NCBI GenBank assembly: GCA_024196135.1
Contig: JAMQCK010000316.1
Location: 1-28,573, forward strand
Direction: 5' to 3'
DNA length: 28,573 nucleotides
Source: Pleurotus ostreatus/Saccharomyces cerevisiae fusant
Lineage: Eukaryota > Opisthokonta
Shown here: positions 1 through 9,008 of the stretch, one piece after another
How positions within the stretch are numbered: position 1 is the stretch's first letter
How the letters are laid out: the number at the start of each line of letters is the position of its first letter
Made by a program: the position numbers and the translations under genes
The notes under the pieces: model-generated
The model's input: only the letters and a program-made list of their open reading frames with translations
Databases searched by the model: none
What the model was told of the DNA's origin: nothing

Positions 1-1
1 G

Positions 2-760
2 GCGGCTCTGCAGGCGCGTAATCGAACATCAGCATCTGCTCCAGGCGGTGCAACGACGTCCGCCCCGGTGTCGTTCGACGTTCGTGTCGCGGTGGACGTG
101 CCATGCCGACATGGCCAGCTGCGGTCGGCGTGCTGCATTTGACGTGGATTATGGAGGTAAGTAACGATCAAGGGCGATGACTTCAGAGGGCGGTCATCCG
201 GCGGTCGCGCTGCTGCTGCCGGTGGTTAGTTATTCTGAAGTTCGTCCCTGCAGAGAGCTCCATCGTAGTATGGACGGAGGATGAACGCTCGCGTACGCCT
301 TGGCCCTTGGCTGTGCGCAAGAGCCACGCTGTCGGTCCGTTCGAGAGGTCAGCCGATGGACGGGACGTACATCGCTCACCGCCGTCGATAGAGCGTAACA
401 GAGCACGCAGAAGAGCTTTCCACAAGTCAATACCTCGGCGACAGACAGTCGGGCTACCGTCATGTTAGCTGGCAGACGACCTCCGCGAATTGGCTGTCCG
501 GGCGCCCCGTATGCCCCGAGCGTCCGTCCCCTACGGCAGCCCTTTGAGTATGATGTAGGCGATACCGACTGCCGCGGACGGTGCAGCGCTACCCCGGATC
601 GCCTGCCTTGCAGCTGTAGGTGCTAGCGATCGAGGATGACGGTAAGGGAGAAGGCGCACAAAGTCCATCTGGCCGCGTGCCAGCTGCGTCTGACGTGGAT
701 TGTAGGAGGCATGACGATGGCTTCAGAGGTCGGCCAGCGACTGTCGGTGCCGCACCGATC
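2..760. repeat. Duplicated non-coding element, copy A (left arm inverted)
   Basis: This copy pairs with a second one near 11.3-12.1 kb. Positions 2-317 match the reverse complement of 11339-11635. Positions 321-661 match 11629-12133 in direct orientation, so only the left arm is flipped. Positions 413-509 are identical over 97 bp to 11722-11818, which points to a recent duplication. A further short related piece at 691-735 repeats the block at 141-189 (both contain GACGTGGATT and CTTCAGAGG). No transposase, reverse transcriptase or other recognisable protein is encoded, so this is a non-autonomous or decayed repeat. The inverted arm is bordered by GCGGCTC (2-8) and GAGCCAC (321-327), an imperfect inverted repeat. 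The left edge of the window may cut the element. Confidence 0.8.
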
Positions 761-1155
761 GCGGATGGAGGCTGGTCGGTCGTGCCACGTGGGGCGGGGA
801 CTTTGCGTCGACGTCATGGGATCCGCAGGACGCGCCTTGTCTCCCGCGCTCGCGTCTTAAGCGCTGGCGCGGCGGCGAGTTTGCGCCATGTCTTTCCGCG
901 TTCGTCCGCCACCCTGGCTGGGCGCCGGACGTGACGTGACTGGAGTTGAACCGGGAGACTACCATATTGAGCGAAAAGTTTTGATTCGACTAGTGCCATC
1001 GCTGCTGAACGCGAGTTTCGAGAAATCGCGATTCACGGCGTCGGATGGCGCGGGATGGGTGCATGCCCTCAATAAAAGACGATTCGTGGCTTGAGAAGAG
1101 TAGTCTTTCAGTCCTCGATTTTAGGTAGCCTCCTCAACTGCTCAAAGCGTGACAT
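761..1155. other. Intergenic, no supported gene
   Basis: I see no convincing gene, RNA or repeat here. Short open frames occur on both strands but overlap each other and show no recognisable domain or splice pattern. Confidence 0.4.
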
Positions 1156-1163
1156 CCGGCTTG

Positions 1164-1170
1164 TATAAAT
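1164..1170 (+). promoter_or_regulatory. TATA box candidate
   Basis: TATAAAT sits about 45 bp upstream of a possible first exon. A plausible 83-nt intron follows (1216-1298: donor GTGGGT, branch GACTAAC, CT-rich tract, acceptor TTTTACAG). Downstream, one frame stays open to about 1513 but the product is not recognisable. This could be the start of a non-coding or decayed transcript. Confidence 0.3.
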
Positions 1171-1559
1171 TGCCACGAGCGCCCTTCGTCTCCGTTCGCC
1201 GTCGTTCAACCGCGGGTGGGTGCGGCAGGGTCAGTACTTGTGTTCTACGAGTTGACTAACCAACCACCCTCCCCCTCCCCCTCCTCTCGATTTTACAGTC
1301 CTTGTCACCCTCCCTTGCCAAGCTCAACCCCTTCTAATCCCGCTCACGCCTCACCCTTCGAGACCGACGGAAGGCACCCGTGTACGTACTCGCCTCCGGA
1401 CCGCTCAGGGCAGACCGCTCCAGGCGCGGCCTGCTCTCGACCGTGTTTTATTCAGGTCGTACGAGGCGGTGGGATATAAGTACTGGCTACTACAGGCTAG
1501 CTACACTGCATGAGAATGAGATGGGTGAGGCAGTGAGAGGCAAGTCGAGGAAACAGGAC

Positions 1560-2100
1560 AGATGAGATGGACTCGACGATGAGCTCGGAGCCCGAGTCGG
1601 ACATGCACTCGAAGACGGACATGGGGCAGAGCAGAATTGTGAGGCATAGACAGAGTTGAGAACACAGAGAAAGACAGAGTCGAGAACACACGCTGGAGAC
1701 GGAGTTGAAGCCCGAGTCGGAGATCAGTCAGGAAGGAAGGCCCTGACGAGATGTCACTAATGGGTCAGACACGATGGGTCGAGAACTTGAAGACACGGAC
1801 AAGAAGTTGGGGACACGGACAAGAAGTTGGGGACACGGACAGGGTCGAGAACTCGGAAGACCTAATCAAGTCAGGACACAGGGATTACGAGATGAGACGA
1901 GTCACGCAGGTGAGACGAACAACGAGAAAACACAGATGAGATGGTTGACAAGGTAGCTAGGGTACAGTGAGAATACAAAGCAGTACCGAGAAGTACACTG
2001 AGGCGTTAAGCCAAAAATGAAACAGCGAGAGCTACAGAAAGGAAGCGAGAATTACAGACAGGTAGCAAGAACTACGACGAGGTGGTAGGGAAGACGGAGA
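1560..2100. repeat. Purine-rich degenerate minisatellite, period about 20 bp
   Basis: The plus strand is strongly A/G-rich throughout. GACACGGACAAGAAGTTGGG (20 nt) occurs about 2.5 times in tandem near 1793-1842. Three consecutive 20-nt units starting AGCGAGAGCT, AGCGAGAATT and AGCAAGAACT fill 2024-2083. The phrase CCCGAGTCGGA occurs twice, near 1590 and 1710, and GTCGAGAACACA or close variants recur near 1655 and 1680. The shared 20-bp period suggests one decayed tandem array. No coding capacity is evident. Confidence 0.65.
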
Positions 2101-2111
2101 GGTTGACACTA

Positions 2112-3140
2112 CTCGCCGGGCGTCGATACATTGCTTCAGAACCTGAATTGGGGCCGGCGGGACCTCGCGGGTGGTCGAGGAGCGTTCGGGTAATGGTAAG
2201 GTGATGAAAGGGTGATTTAGCCGCTCGCCGGACGGCGATACATTGCCTCAACGCTTGTGGCGGTCGCGCGGGACGCAGCGGACGAGATTGGGAAGGACAA
2301 AGGTGTTGGAGAAATGTCGAAGGCGCGGAAAGGCGTCGACAGTGGCGCAGGAGTCGAGGGTGACGCAGAAGTCGCAGAGAAGACGGGGGAGGGAGGGCTT
2401 GCAGTTCGGGATATCCTTGCTCGCCGGACGGCGATACGTTGCTTCAGCGCTTGAGGCGGTCGTGTGAGCGAGATTGGGAGGAACGGGGTGTTGAGAAGGG
2501 GTCTGAACTGTTGGAGTGGTCGAGAACGTCGCGGGAGAGCGGGGACGTCTAGGAGAGCGAGTGCATTGAGGAAACGTCGGGACCAGTGAAGGAGGAAGGT
2601 GGAAGCGGTGGGAAGGACGAGGGGAGTATACTTGCAGCGGTGCCGCTCGCCGGACGGCAAATCATCGCCTCGGCGCTCTGGATCTTCGTAAGCGCCGAGT
2701 CGTCGCCCTCAAAATGGCCTACGCACCGTATTTACCCGCTCGCCGGACGAATTTCCGTTGCTTTAGCGCGTGAGCTGCGGCGTGGTGAATTCTCGTTTGC
2801 TCGTGAGTCAAGCCTGCGTTTGCGGCGCTTGAAGGCTCTGGCATGCAGGGTTGAGGTCCGTCGTGAGGCGATGAGAGTTGAGCGCGAGCTTCGAAGCGAT
2901 ATCAGCGACGGGATTGCGGCTGGAAAGTAAGCACGCACCGTGTTTCGCTGCTCGGCGGACGAAAATCCGTTGCTTCAGCGATGAGGACGTCGCAAATTCA
3001 CAGCGCTGAGCGGCGGGGGAGTGGGATGCAGAGTCGCTGCAGCGCTGGTGAGCATTATGAAGCAGTTTAAGAGCAGATCAGATCACGTACCGCATTAGCC
3101 CGCTTGGCGGACGAATTTCTATGCTCATCGCCTGGACTTG
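2112..3140 (+). repeat. Interspersed GCTCGCCGGACG repeat, seven copies
   Basis: A motif of about 30-45 bp starts near 2112, 2223, 2419, 2645, 2738, 2950 and 3102, with irregular spacing of 93 to 226 bp. The best copies read GCTCGCCGGACGGCGATACR followed by TTGCTTCAGCGC. TCGCC-GGAC-GGCGA inside them is a perfect 5-bp hairpin. Later copies carry GACGAATTTCCGTTGCTT instead and share an upstream GTACCGYRTTT stretch. The DNA between copies is not itself repeated in an obvious way. The uneven spacing and eukaryotic setting exclude a CRISPR array. No protein is evident. Confidence 0.75.
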
Positions 3141-3189
3141 AACAGATTGGAAGGGCTTCAAAATTGCGGGAGGTGGCAAGCAACAAAGG

Positions 3190-3621
3190 ATGAGGACGTC
3201 GGCGACACATAATAGGCCTGACAGTGAGTCAGTTAAGTCGTCGACGTCGAACGAGGGAGAGCGCACCTTGAGCAAGTCCGCACCGCGGCTCTTCGCGCCG
3301 CCCGCGAAGGCCCAGAAATCCACGTGTCAGCGGACACACATTCGGGGGAGTCAGCAAAGGTACAGAAACGCGCCCTCCGTCGTCGAGGAACGTGGCTCTC
3401 AGAGCCGGAAGGCGGCGGCGGAAAAGTGCCGAGGGCGGGAGATACAGGCGGGCGGAGAGCAACAACTCGTCAAGTTGGCGTGGGCCGAGGCGCAGGGTCT
3501 CCGCGCCGAGACCGTCCGCAGAGCCGTAGGACTATACCATATCGAGAACAATAGTCCCCCCCAGGGGACGACAAACCCCTTCTCCTCCACAAAGTCTCGG
3601 TCGCTCAAAAACATGAGATAA
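3190..3621 (+). CDS. Hypothetical open frame, uncertain
   Basis: A 143-codon frame is open from an ATG at 3190 to a stop at 3621. The predicted product is basic, polar and Gln/Arg-rich with no recognised motif, signal peptide or membrane segment. A TATAAG-like element lies just after it (about 3647), not before it, which does not help. The opposite strand is also partly open here, as is common in GC-rich DNA, so this may be chance. I keep it only because it is the longest frame in this gene-free stretch. Confidence 0.15.
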   Translation: MRTSATHNRPDSESVKSSTSNEGERTLSKSAPRLFAPPAKAQKSTCQRTHIRGSQQRYRNAPSVVEERGSQSRKAAAEKCRGREIQAGGEQQLVKLAWAEAQGLRAETVRRAVGLYHIENNSPPQGTTNPFSSTKSRSLKNMR

Positions 3622-3893
3622 CGCCTCGCAGCAGGCAAAAGAAATATAAGATGATGTGTTCATTCAAAGAACACAAAGTCGAGCAGAGTTTGGCCCTTAC
3701 CCAAGTCACCCCCGCCAACTCGCCGGCTTAAGAACAATGGACAGGGCGCCCCGCGGGATGATGGCGGTCGGGGACAACAAGCGCCCAGATAGGCGCCCGG
3801 CGCCCGCCCCGCGAAGCCGGTCCTCGGCAAACGCCGACCGCGCTTGCTCCGCGGAATCTTTTCGTTTCCCATACATCCACCCCGTCCCCCGCA

Positions 3894-4068
3894 GGCTCAA
3901 GTACGGCGTGCGATTTGTTACGCCGACGACGGCTTATCCTCGAAATACGAAGTGTACAATGTTTTGGGATCTATCAGAATCTTCGACGATGCCTTGGACG
4001 ACGCGCAGAACGACGTCAAGCTCACGGCACCTACCCCCCATTATACACATCGACGATGGACAGCGTAA
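3894..4068 (+). CDS. Possible exon of an unknown gene
   Basis: After a CT-rich tract ending CCCCCGCAG (3885-3893) a 58-residue frame opens. It includes YADDGLSSKYEVYNVLGSI and then RIFDDALDDAQNDVK, and stops at TAA near 4066. The balanced acidic/hydrophobic composition looks more protein-like than its surroundings. Upstream, the frame continues to an ATG at 3844 if the tract is not spliced. I do not recognise a family. It may be a lone exon of a decayed gene. Confidence 0.25.
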
Positions 4069-4081
4069 AGCTAGGAGATGA

Positions 4082-4470
4082 TGCATGAGAGATTGAGAGT
4101 GTCACCCGAGAAGTTGAGGGCGAGACCGAGGCGTCGGGAATCTCGATACCCTGGTTTGCAAGATGAGAAGGCTCAATCTCCACGCTGGTTGCATCGGTAA
4201 GTCGACGTATACCGACAAGCTTTCTCGTCGCTAAAATGGTGGGGGACTGTACCCACACTACTCTACAGCTCACAGTACGCTCATGCAACCGTTGGAAAGG
4301 ATTGCACGACGACAAGATGACGGAAATCCACATGTGGCGTCGAATTCAGTGAGTTCTTGTTGCTTTACACGACCCTCGCGCTTACAAACCAAGTACATAC
4401 CCATACATATATAGTACTACACCCAACGCGTACGATGTCTGCAATGCCCCTACACCGTCCCCCGCGTCCA
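4082..4470. other. Intergenic, nothing firm
   Basis: A minus-strand frame (4031-4333, 100 codons) is open but has no recognisable domain and partly overlaps the possible exon on the plus strand. Nothing else in this stretch stands out. Confidence 0.3.
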
Positions 4471-4477
4471 GTACCCA

Positions 4478-4984
4478 ACGGCACCTTCGTCTGCTTCAGC
4501 ATCCCCATCCCTCGGTTGCCACGTCGTCGGCCTACTAATCACCCGAGTGCTAACCGTGTATACTCCCCAACATCCGTACGTCGTTATACTGCACGACAAA
4601 CCCCGTCTAGCCAGCTACATCCCGGATCTCGCTCCCGGCCATTTCCCTCTCCCCTCGCCACCTCCCGGTTTCCGGCTGATTTGCATCCCCCGACGCGGGT
4701 GCCTGGGCGCTCACCTACTCCGTCGATCGGACGGAAGCTTGATGGGCGGCGACGGAGGCCGCGCCGCGCTCGAGGCTTGTCAGCTCGCTTTGGCAGGGCG
4801 GGCGGCATACACCCATAACGCAGCCCTGCCCCAATCGTCGGCCCAACAAGTCGACAGTGTCAAGGACACGTGTCGCGTTGTGGACCACACAATTCTGCGG
4901 AACCGGGGAGCGGCGGATGCGCAGAGACGGCGCGCTGCTCTGCGAAGAGCTCAAAGCCTGCCGAATGGAGATATAGCGTGATCT
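4478..4984 (+). CDS. Possible coding stretch, unknown product
   Basis: One frame is open from about 4478 to 4981 without an obvious ATG at its head, so it would need an upstream spliced start. The translation includes VVGLLITRVLTVYTPQHPYV and later GGDGGRAALEACQLALAGR, which look protein-like. Further downstream (about 5039-5230) another frame includes VTPSLVYPPITLWCALLDGE and may be a later exon. No family is recognised and I could not build a convincing spliced model, so this could be a decayed gene. Confidence 0.25.
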
Positions 4985-5441
4985 CGCAAGGTTCGACATT
5001 TCCCGCCCCTCCTGCGTCCTGCTCGCTGGTCGCCGACCTTGGCACGTGTCACCCCCAGCCTCGTGTACCCTCCAATTACCCTCTGGTGCGCTCTGCTCGA
5101 CGGCGAACGCGTCGTCAACGATGCAGAACGGCTTGAGAACGCTATGGCACACCGCGCAAGAACGGGCCCATCGCACCCGAGGCCCGCCTCCCGGCGCTCC
5201 GGATCCGGCCTTCCCTCGCCGCAGGGGTAAGTCTGAAGTATTTGCCGCTGCGTTCTGGCTGACATTTACGCAGGGATAGACGGAAGATTGTGCGCGCGCC
5301 CAGCGCGCTCATTCCCTCAATCTTCCGACTTTTCCTGGGCAGGTCTCGGTCGCGGACCGCCGAGGTCTTCTTGCGGTGATGGCGGACTTGGGTCTGGAAG
5401 TTTGGCGGAAACAGGGCGCGGCGTATTGCCGTCGACAATGG

Positions 5442-5447
5442 TATAAG
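5442..5447 (+). promoter_or_regulatory. TATA box for the 5.5-kb candidate transcript
   Basis: TATAAG lies about 110 bp upstream of the first ATG (5552). A strongly CT-rich stretch (about 5485-5525) follows, as is typical of transcription starts in filamentous fungi. Together with the run of clean introns downstream, this supports a real promoter. Confidence 0.5.
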
Positions 5448-5551
5448 AGGCGGCGCGTCTGGCAGTCTAATCCAGCAAACTGCCGCTTCTACTCCTTCCC
5501 TCCCCTCCCCTCCTGCCTTTTCCTACGTCGTCCTGGTCACTAAGCCCGCTC

Positions 5552-6560
5552 ATGGTAAGCTTTGCTTCTGCCTTTTGCTTGCTCGCTGGGCTGACACGTT
5601 CCCTACAGCTCGACCGATTCCTCCGTTTTGCCCTCGGATCGTGAGTCTTTCTCTACCGACGCTTTAGATTAACACTAATCATTCTTTCTATTAGGCCCTC
5701 CTTCTCCACGACGGGTAAGCGCTCTCTTATTCCTCGCTCTAATCAATACTAACTGGCTCTCAGTTCTAGTCCTTCCATCATGACGCCACTTCTGGACTCA
5801 TCCGCGACGCGCACCATCAATCGACACCGAACGCGTCTTGCCTTCTACCTTATCTCGTTCTTACCGGTGCGTCTCTTCTCTCTAAATCAATTTTTGAGAC
5901 TGACCCACTGCACAGTACTGGGCTTGCTCAGCACTGTCTCGGGCGCTTTCGGAGCGAGGACGACATCCCTGCGAGCAGAACACCCTTGTCGACCGCGGAG
6001 GCGAGGCTGCGTTCGACACATACCTGGTGGGTGTGCCGTCGACGCCTGCAGCACTGGACTCATTGTTGCTGCTGCAGGAGGTGTAGTCATACAGGCCGGA
6101 GGAGAGCGCGAGGACGATGGACTCAGCGAGCTCGACCCCACGCTCGACCCTTTACTTTCGCGTTCGCGAGGTACGTCGTCAGCGACGTGTCTTTTCGTGC
6201 ACGCTGCTTGTGTTGTGGGCCTCGCTGACGATACTTCAGACAACGAGCAAGGCGTCTGCGACGCCTCAAAGCGATCCCCAACCCCTGCAACTTGCGCCTC
6301 GTGCCACGCATTCTACCCCAAGCAACTCATCGCGATTTTACCCGACCTCCGCATCCTCATTCTTCCTCCGCTCTCGACGATGAAGACGTCGACGCGGCTA
6401 ACGTCAGTGAGTACGCATTCCTCACCGTCATCCTTCGTCCCCTGACTCACCACGTTCAACGACCGCAGGCGCCGACTCACGATCTCACCCCCTCTCCCAA
6501 TTCACGACGACAGACGGCGTTCTTTGCCGTCCTGCGCGGCGAGTCATTGGCTTTAGCGTA
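5552..6560 (+). CDS. Candidate multi-exon gene with micro-exons, product unknown
   Basis: Intron-like segments with good donors, branch sites and acceptors are visible at 5555-5608, 5641-5694, 5715-5763 (or 5769), 5867-5915, 6027-6077 (or 6086), 6171-6239 and 6407-6468. The first coding exon would be only the ATG (5552-5554), followed by exons of 32 and 20 nt. From about 5770 a single frame crosses three introns, all in phase 1, and ends with TAA at 6558-6560. It contains PYLVLTVLGLLSTVSGAF (possibly membrane-spanning) and a Cys pattern CASCHAF. The first three exons do not join that frame without a shift: they enter a frame that stops at 5780. So the start is unresolved, or the gene is broken or alternatively spliced. 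No family is recognised. Confidence 0.35.
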
Positions 6561-6597
6561 ACATCCACCACTCTGACAACGGCCCAGCCGAGATGCT

Positions 6598-6613
6598 AAG
6601 CCGGCGCCGGCTT
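6598..6613. repeat. Perfect 16-bp GC palindrome
   Basis: AAGCCGGCGCCGGCTT equals its own reverse complement. It sits just after the stop of the candidate micro-exon gene and before the exon-like array. It could form a cruciform or be a dimer-binding site; no function is shown. Confidence 0.6.
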
Positions 6614-6852
6614 GTTCAACCCGCCGCTGCGACATGAGGGGTGCTCCTCGAGTAGAGGAGTGCGGCTGACTGTCAAGGAGACCGTCACTGCGACTGAGGA
6701 GAATGTATAGAGAATGGACGGGGCTTGAGGAGACCCCCTACGACTTGGTGAGCCCGTTCGACGTGCGGCCTGTTCAGATATCCCTGACCCCCCATTCTCG
6801 TCGCATTTTGCGCTCGCTTCTCACCGTGGCCGTGTTCTGAAACCCCTCCTAG

Positions 6853-8450
6853 ACGACCTCTGCGTCATTTCTGAACCGCCGGAGGCATGCGCGCGCTCCC
6901 TAGGCGGACCATGCGAGGAGGGTGGGGTACCCTTGCCGGCGGGAAACCTGATTGGTGAGTGGCGAGACCCCTCGCGCACGGTGAAGGCGAGCTAAGATTC
7001 TTTGCAGATTGTACGAGCCGCCAGAGGCCAGCACGCGCTCGCTGAATGACTGACGCGACGGGGAGAGACCCCCTTCCCCACTCCCGCGATTTGCCAGAAA
7101 GCCGCGCGATGACGTGAGGTTAATTTACACGGTACGCAGACGCTCCGATCCCCCGCTCATAAAACAATTGACTAACCCCTATGCAGGTGATATCCACGTC
7201 CCCCCAACCGCTGGAGGCATGCGCGCGCTACTTCGGTGAGCAATGCGACGAGGGCGGGACCCCCTCCCCTCGGCTTAAGACTCGGCGGGACAACTTTTTC
7301 TAATTGTCGGGCGACTTTTCGCTTACCCCAAGCCGCCAGAGGCACGCGCGGGCTTCCTCGTCGAGCGACGCGGCGGGGGTGGGGTACCCTCGCCCTCCTT
7401 CGATCGATTTCTGACGGTGCGCCTCGTCGTTCTCATCATCCTAGACCCCACTGACGGCTATTTCAGGGCCATTTCTCGCGATGCCGACTCGAAGACCCCG
7501 TCATGGAGAGGGGGGACCTCTGCGCGAACATGTGGAGGGGTGCGCGCCCCTCCTCTATCGTCAGAAAGTCGGGGTGGGGGTCAACTCTTGAACTTCCCCG
7601 TTGTGGTCTGGTGAGTCGTACGGCTCGCTGAGGGGGTCCTTGACGTTGATACTAATTCTCTACCCCCACTTCGCCCCTGCATCCGTCCTGCGCTACCCCC
7701 CACCCTCCCCAGAATCATACTGACTTTGTGACCGAAGGTAATTTTGTTGACCGCCAGCCGCCGCGAGCACGGGAATGCGCCCTCGCCGACCCATGCGACA
7801 AGGGTGAGAAGGGCGCCCCCTTCAATTTCTTGATATCTGCCGGCGGGGGGAGATATGACCTGCGTATCCGGTGCGTCCCTGGCGCTTCTCCATGGAAAAC
7901 CCGTACTGACGCCATGAAGCCTTGTCAGACGATATCTGCGTCGCCCCCGAACCGCCGGAGGCCTGCGTGGGCTCCCTCGGTGAGTTTCTCGTCGACGGTG
8001 GGATATCCTCCCCACCCCCTTCGCATCAGACGGCTGACCCCCCTTGCCAGGAGATGAAATCTGCGGATCGCCGACCGCTGGGTGCATGCTCGCTCTTCCT
8101 AGGCGAGCAGAAGAAGGAGGGTGGGGCGATCCCCTTCGCCGAGAGGGGCAATTGATGTTTGTGAGTAGTAAAACCCATCCCCCTTGCCCCAGCCCCTTGT
8201 CGTCGCTCATAATCGCATGCTGACCGCTTATTAGACGATTGATCGTTGGGAAGGAGTCGCCGGAGGCATACGCGGGCTCCCTCGTTGAGAAAAGCGGCGA
8301 GGGTGTGGGACTCTGCCCATCCTCCCCCACCTCCCCGCCCTACCCTACCTCGAGGCTCGCCTTTACCGCGTCGGCGAGGTATTTTTCGCCGGCCCCGAAC
8401 CGCCGGAGGCGCGCGCGGGTTTCTTCGGTGAAGGGAACGAAGAGGGTGAG
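6853..8450 (+). repeat. Tandem array of exon-like units with intron-like spacers
   Basis: About ten units carry the core GAACCGCCGGAGGC or a variant, centred near 6882, 7024, 7214, 7339, 7534 (weak), 7759, 7958, 8080, 8262 and 8405. Spacing is 120-225 bp. Many units begin after an AG with ACGAYATCTGCGTC-like sequence. In the best frames they encode a peptide of the type EPPEACAGSLGE, followed by EGG and a Pro/Ser tail. Many end at a GTGAGT or GTGCGT donor, and the spacers contain CTAAC/CTGAC branch sites and CAG/TAG acceptors. This looks like repeated duplication of one exon plus its intron. Several units carry in-frame stops or frame changes (near 7050, 7300 and 8155), so the array is probably decayed or non-coding. 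I know of no matching family. Confidence 0.65.
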
Positions 8451-8454
8451 TTGC

Positions 8455-8472
8455 CCTCCTCCTCCTCCTCCT
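8455..8472. repeat. (CCT)n microsatellite
   Basis: Six perfect CCT units stand at the end of the exon-like array, followed by more C/T-rich sequence. Confidence 0.85.
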
Positions 8473-8499
8473 CCCCCCTCTCCTCCCCCTCCTTACTCC

Positions 8500-9008
8500 C
8501 TTACATCGTAGTACCCCACCCCTCTCACGCCCCTTCTAATGCATGACGACGTCGTGCACTCTGCGCGCGATTTTCGAGCCTGAAAAACCGGGGAGATAAG
8601 CACGACGGCGGATGGGATAAGGGATAGAGGGGGGAATACACTCCCCCCTCGACTGACAGCCTCCAAGTTCTGCTGCTGATGGCGTTTAGATCCAACGCGA
8701 CGGAGAAGCTCCACGACCACGTCGAGCGGCTGACCTTGGACGCAGGCCGTCGTCGCTGTCGACTGCAATCGTGCGACGAGGAGTGGAAGGGAGGTGGGGG
8801 AGGTGGGATACGAGGGAGTGTGGGGGTGGAGTACGAAGGCGGGGAGTCAGACGGACGAGGGGATAAAACGAGACGAGACGAGGTGGGCACGACGACGACG
8901 ACGACGACGACGGCGACGCGAGGGATGCGAGGAGCATGGGGTAGAGAGAAGCGGAGGGAGGGGGAAGGGGGAGCTTGTTCTTGCTGTCGTGCGAGCGCAA
9001 GCGCAGAG
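8500..9008. other. Low-complexity, G-rich stretch without a firm gene
   Basis: Overlapping open frames occur on both strands (plus about 8679-9065, minus about 8686-9108). The sequence is strongly G-rich on the plus strand from 8785 onward and contains the microsatellite ACG x8 at 8889-8912. The frames are probably kept open by composition. No domain is recognised. Confidence 0.35.
8889..8912. repeat. (ACG)8 microsatellite
   Basis: Eight perfect ACG units in a row within a purine-rich stretch, followed by an interrupted ACG/GCG continuation. Confidence 0.9.

Noticed and set aside
2112..3140. Regularly recurring short repeats that might suggest a CRISPR array
   Set aside because: Spacing varies from 93 to 226 bp, the copies are degenerate, no cas genes exist, and the genome is eukaryotic.
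7581..8330. 249-codon minus-strand open frame
   Set aside because: It runs antisense through the exon-like array and is explained by GC-rich repeated composition; no domain is recognised.
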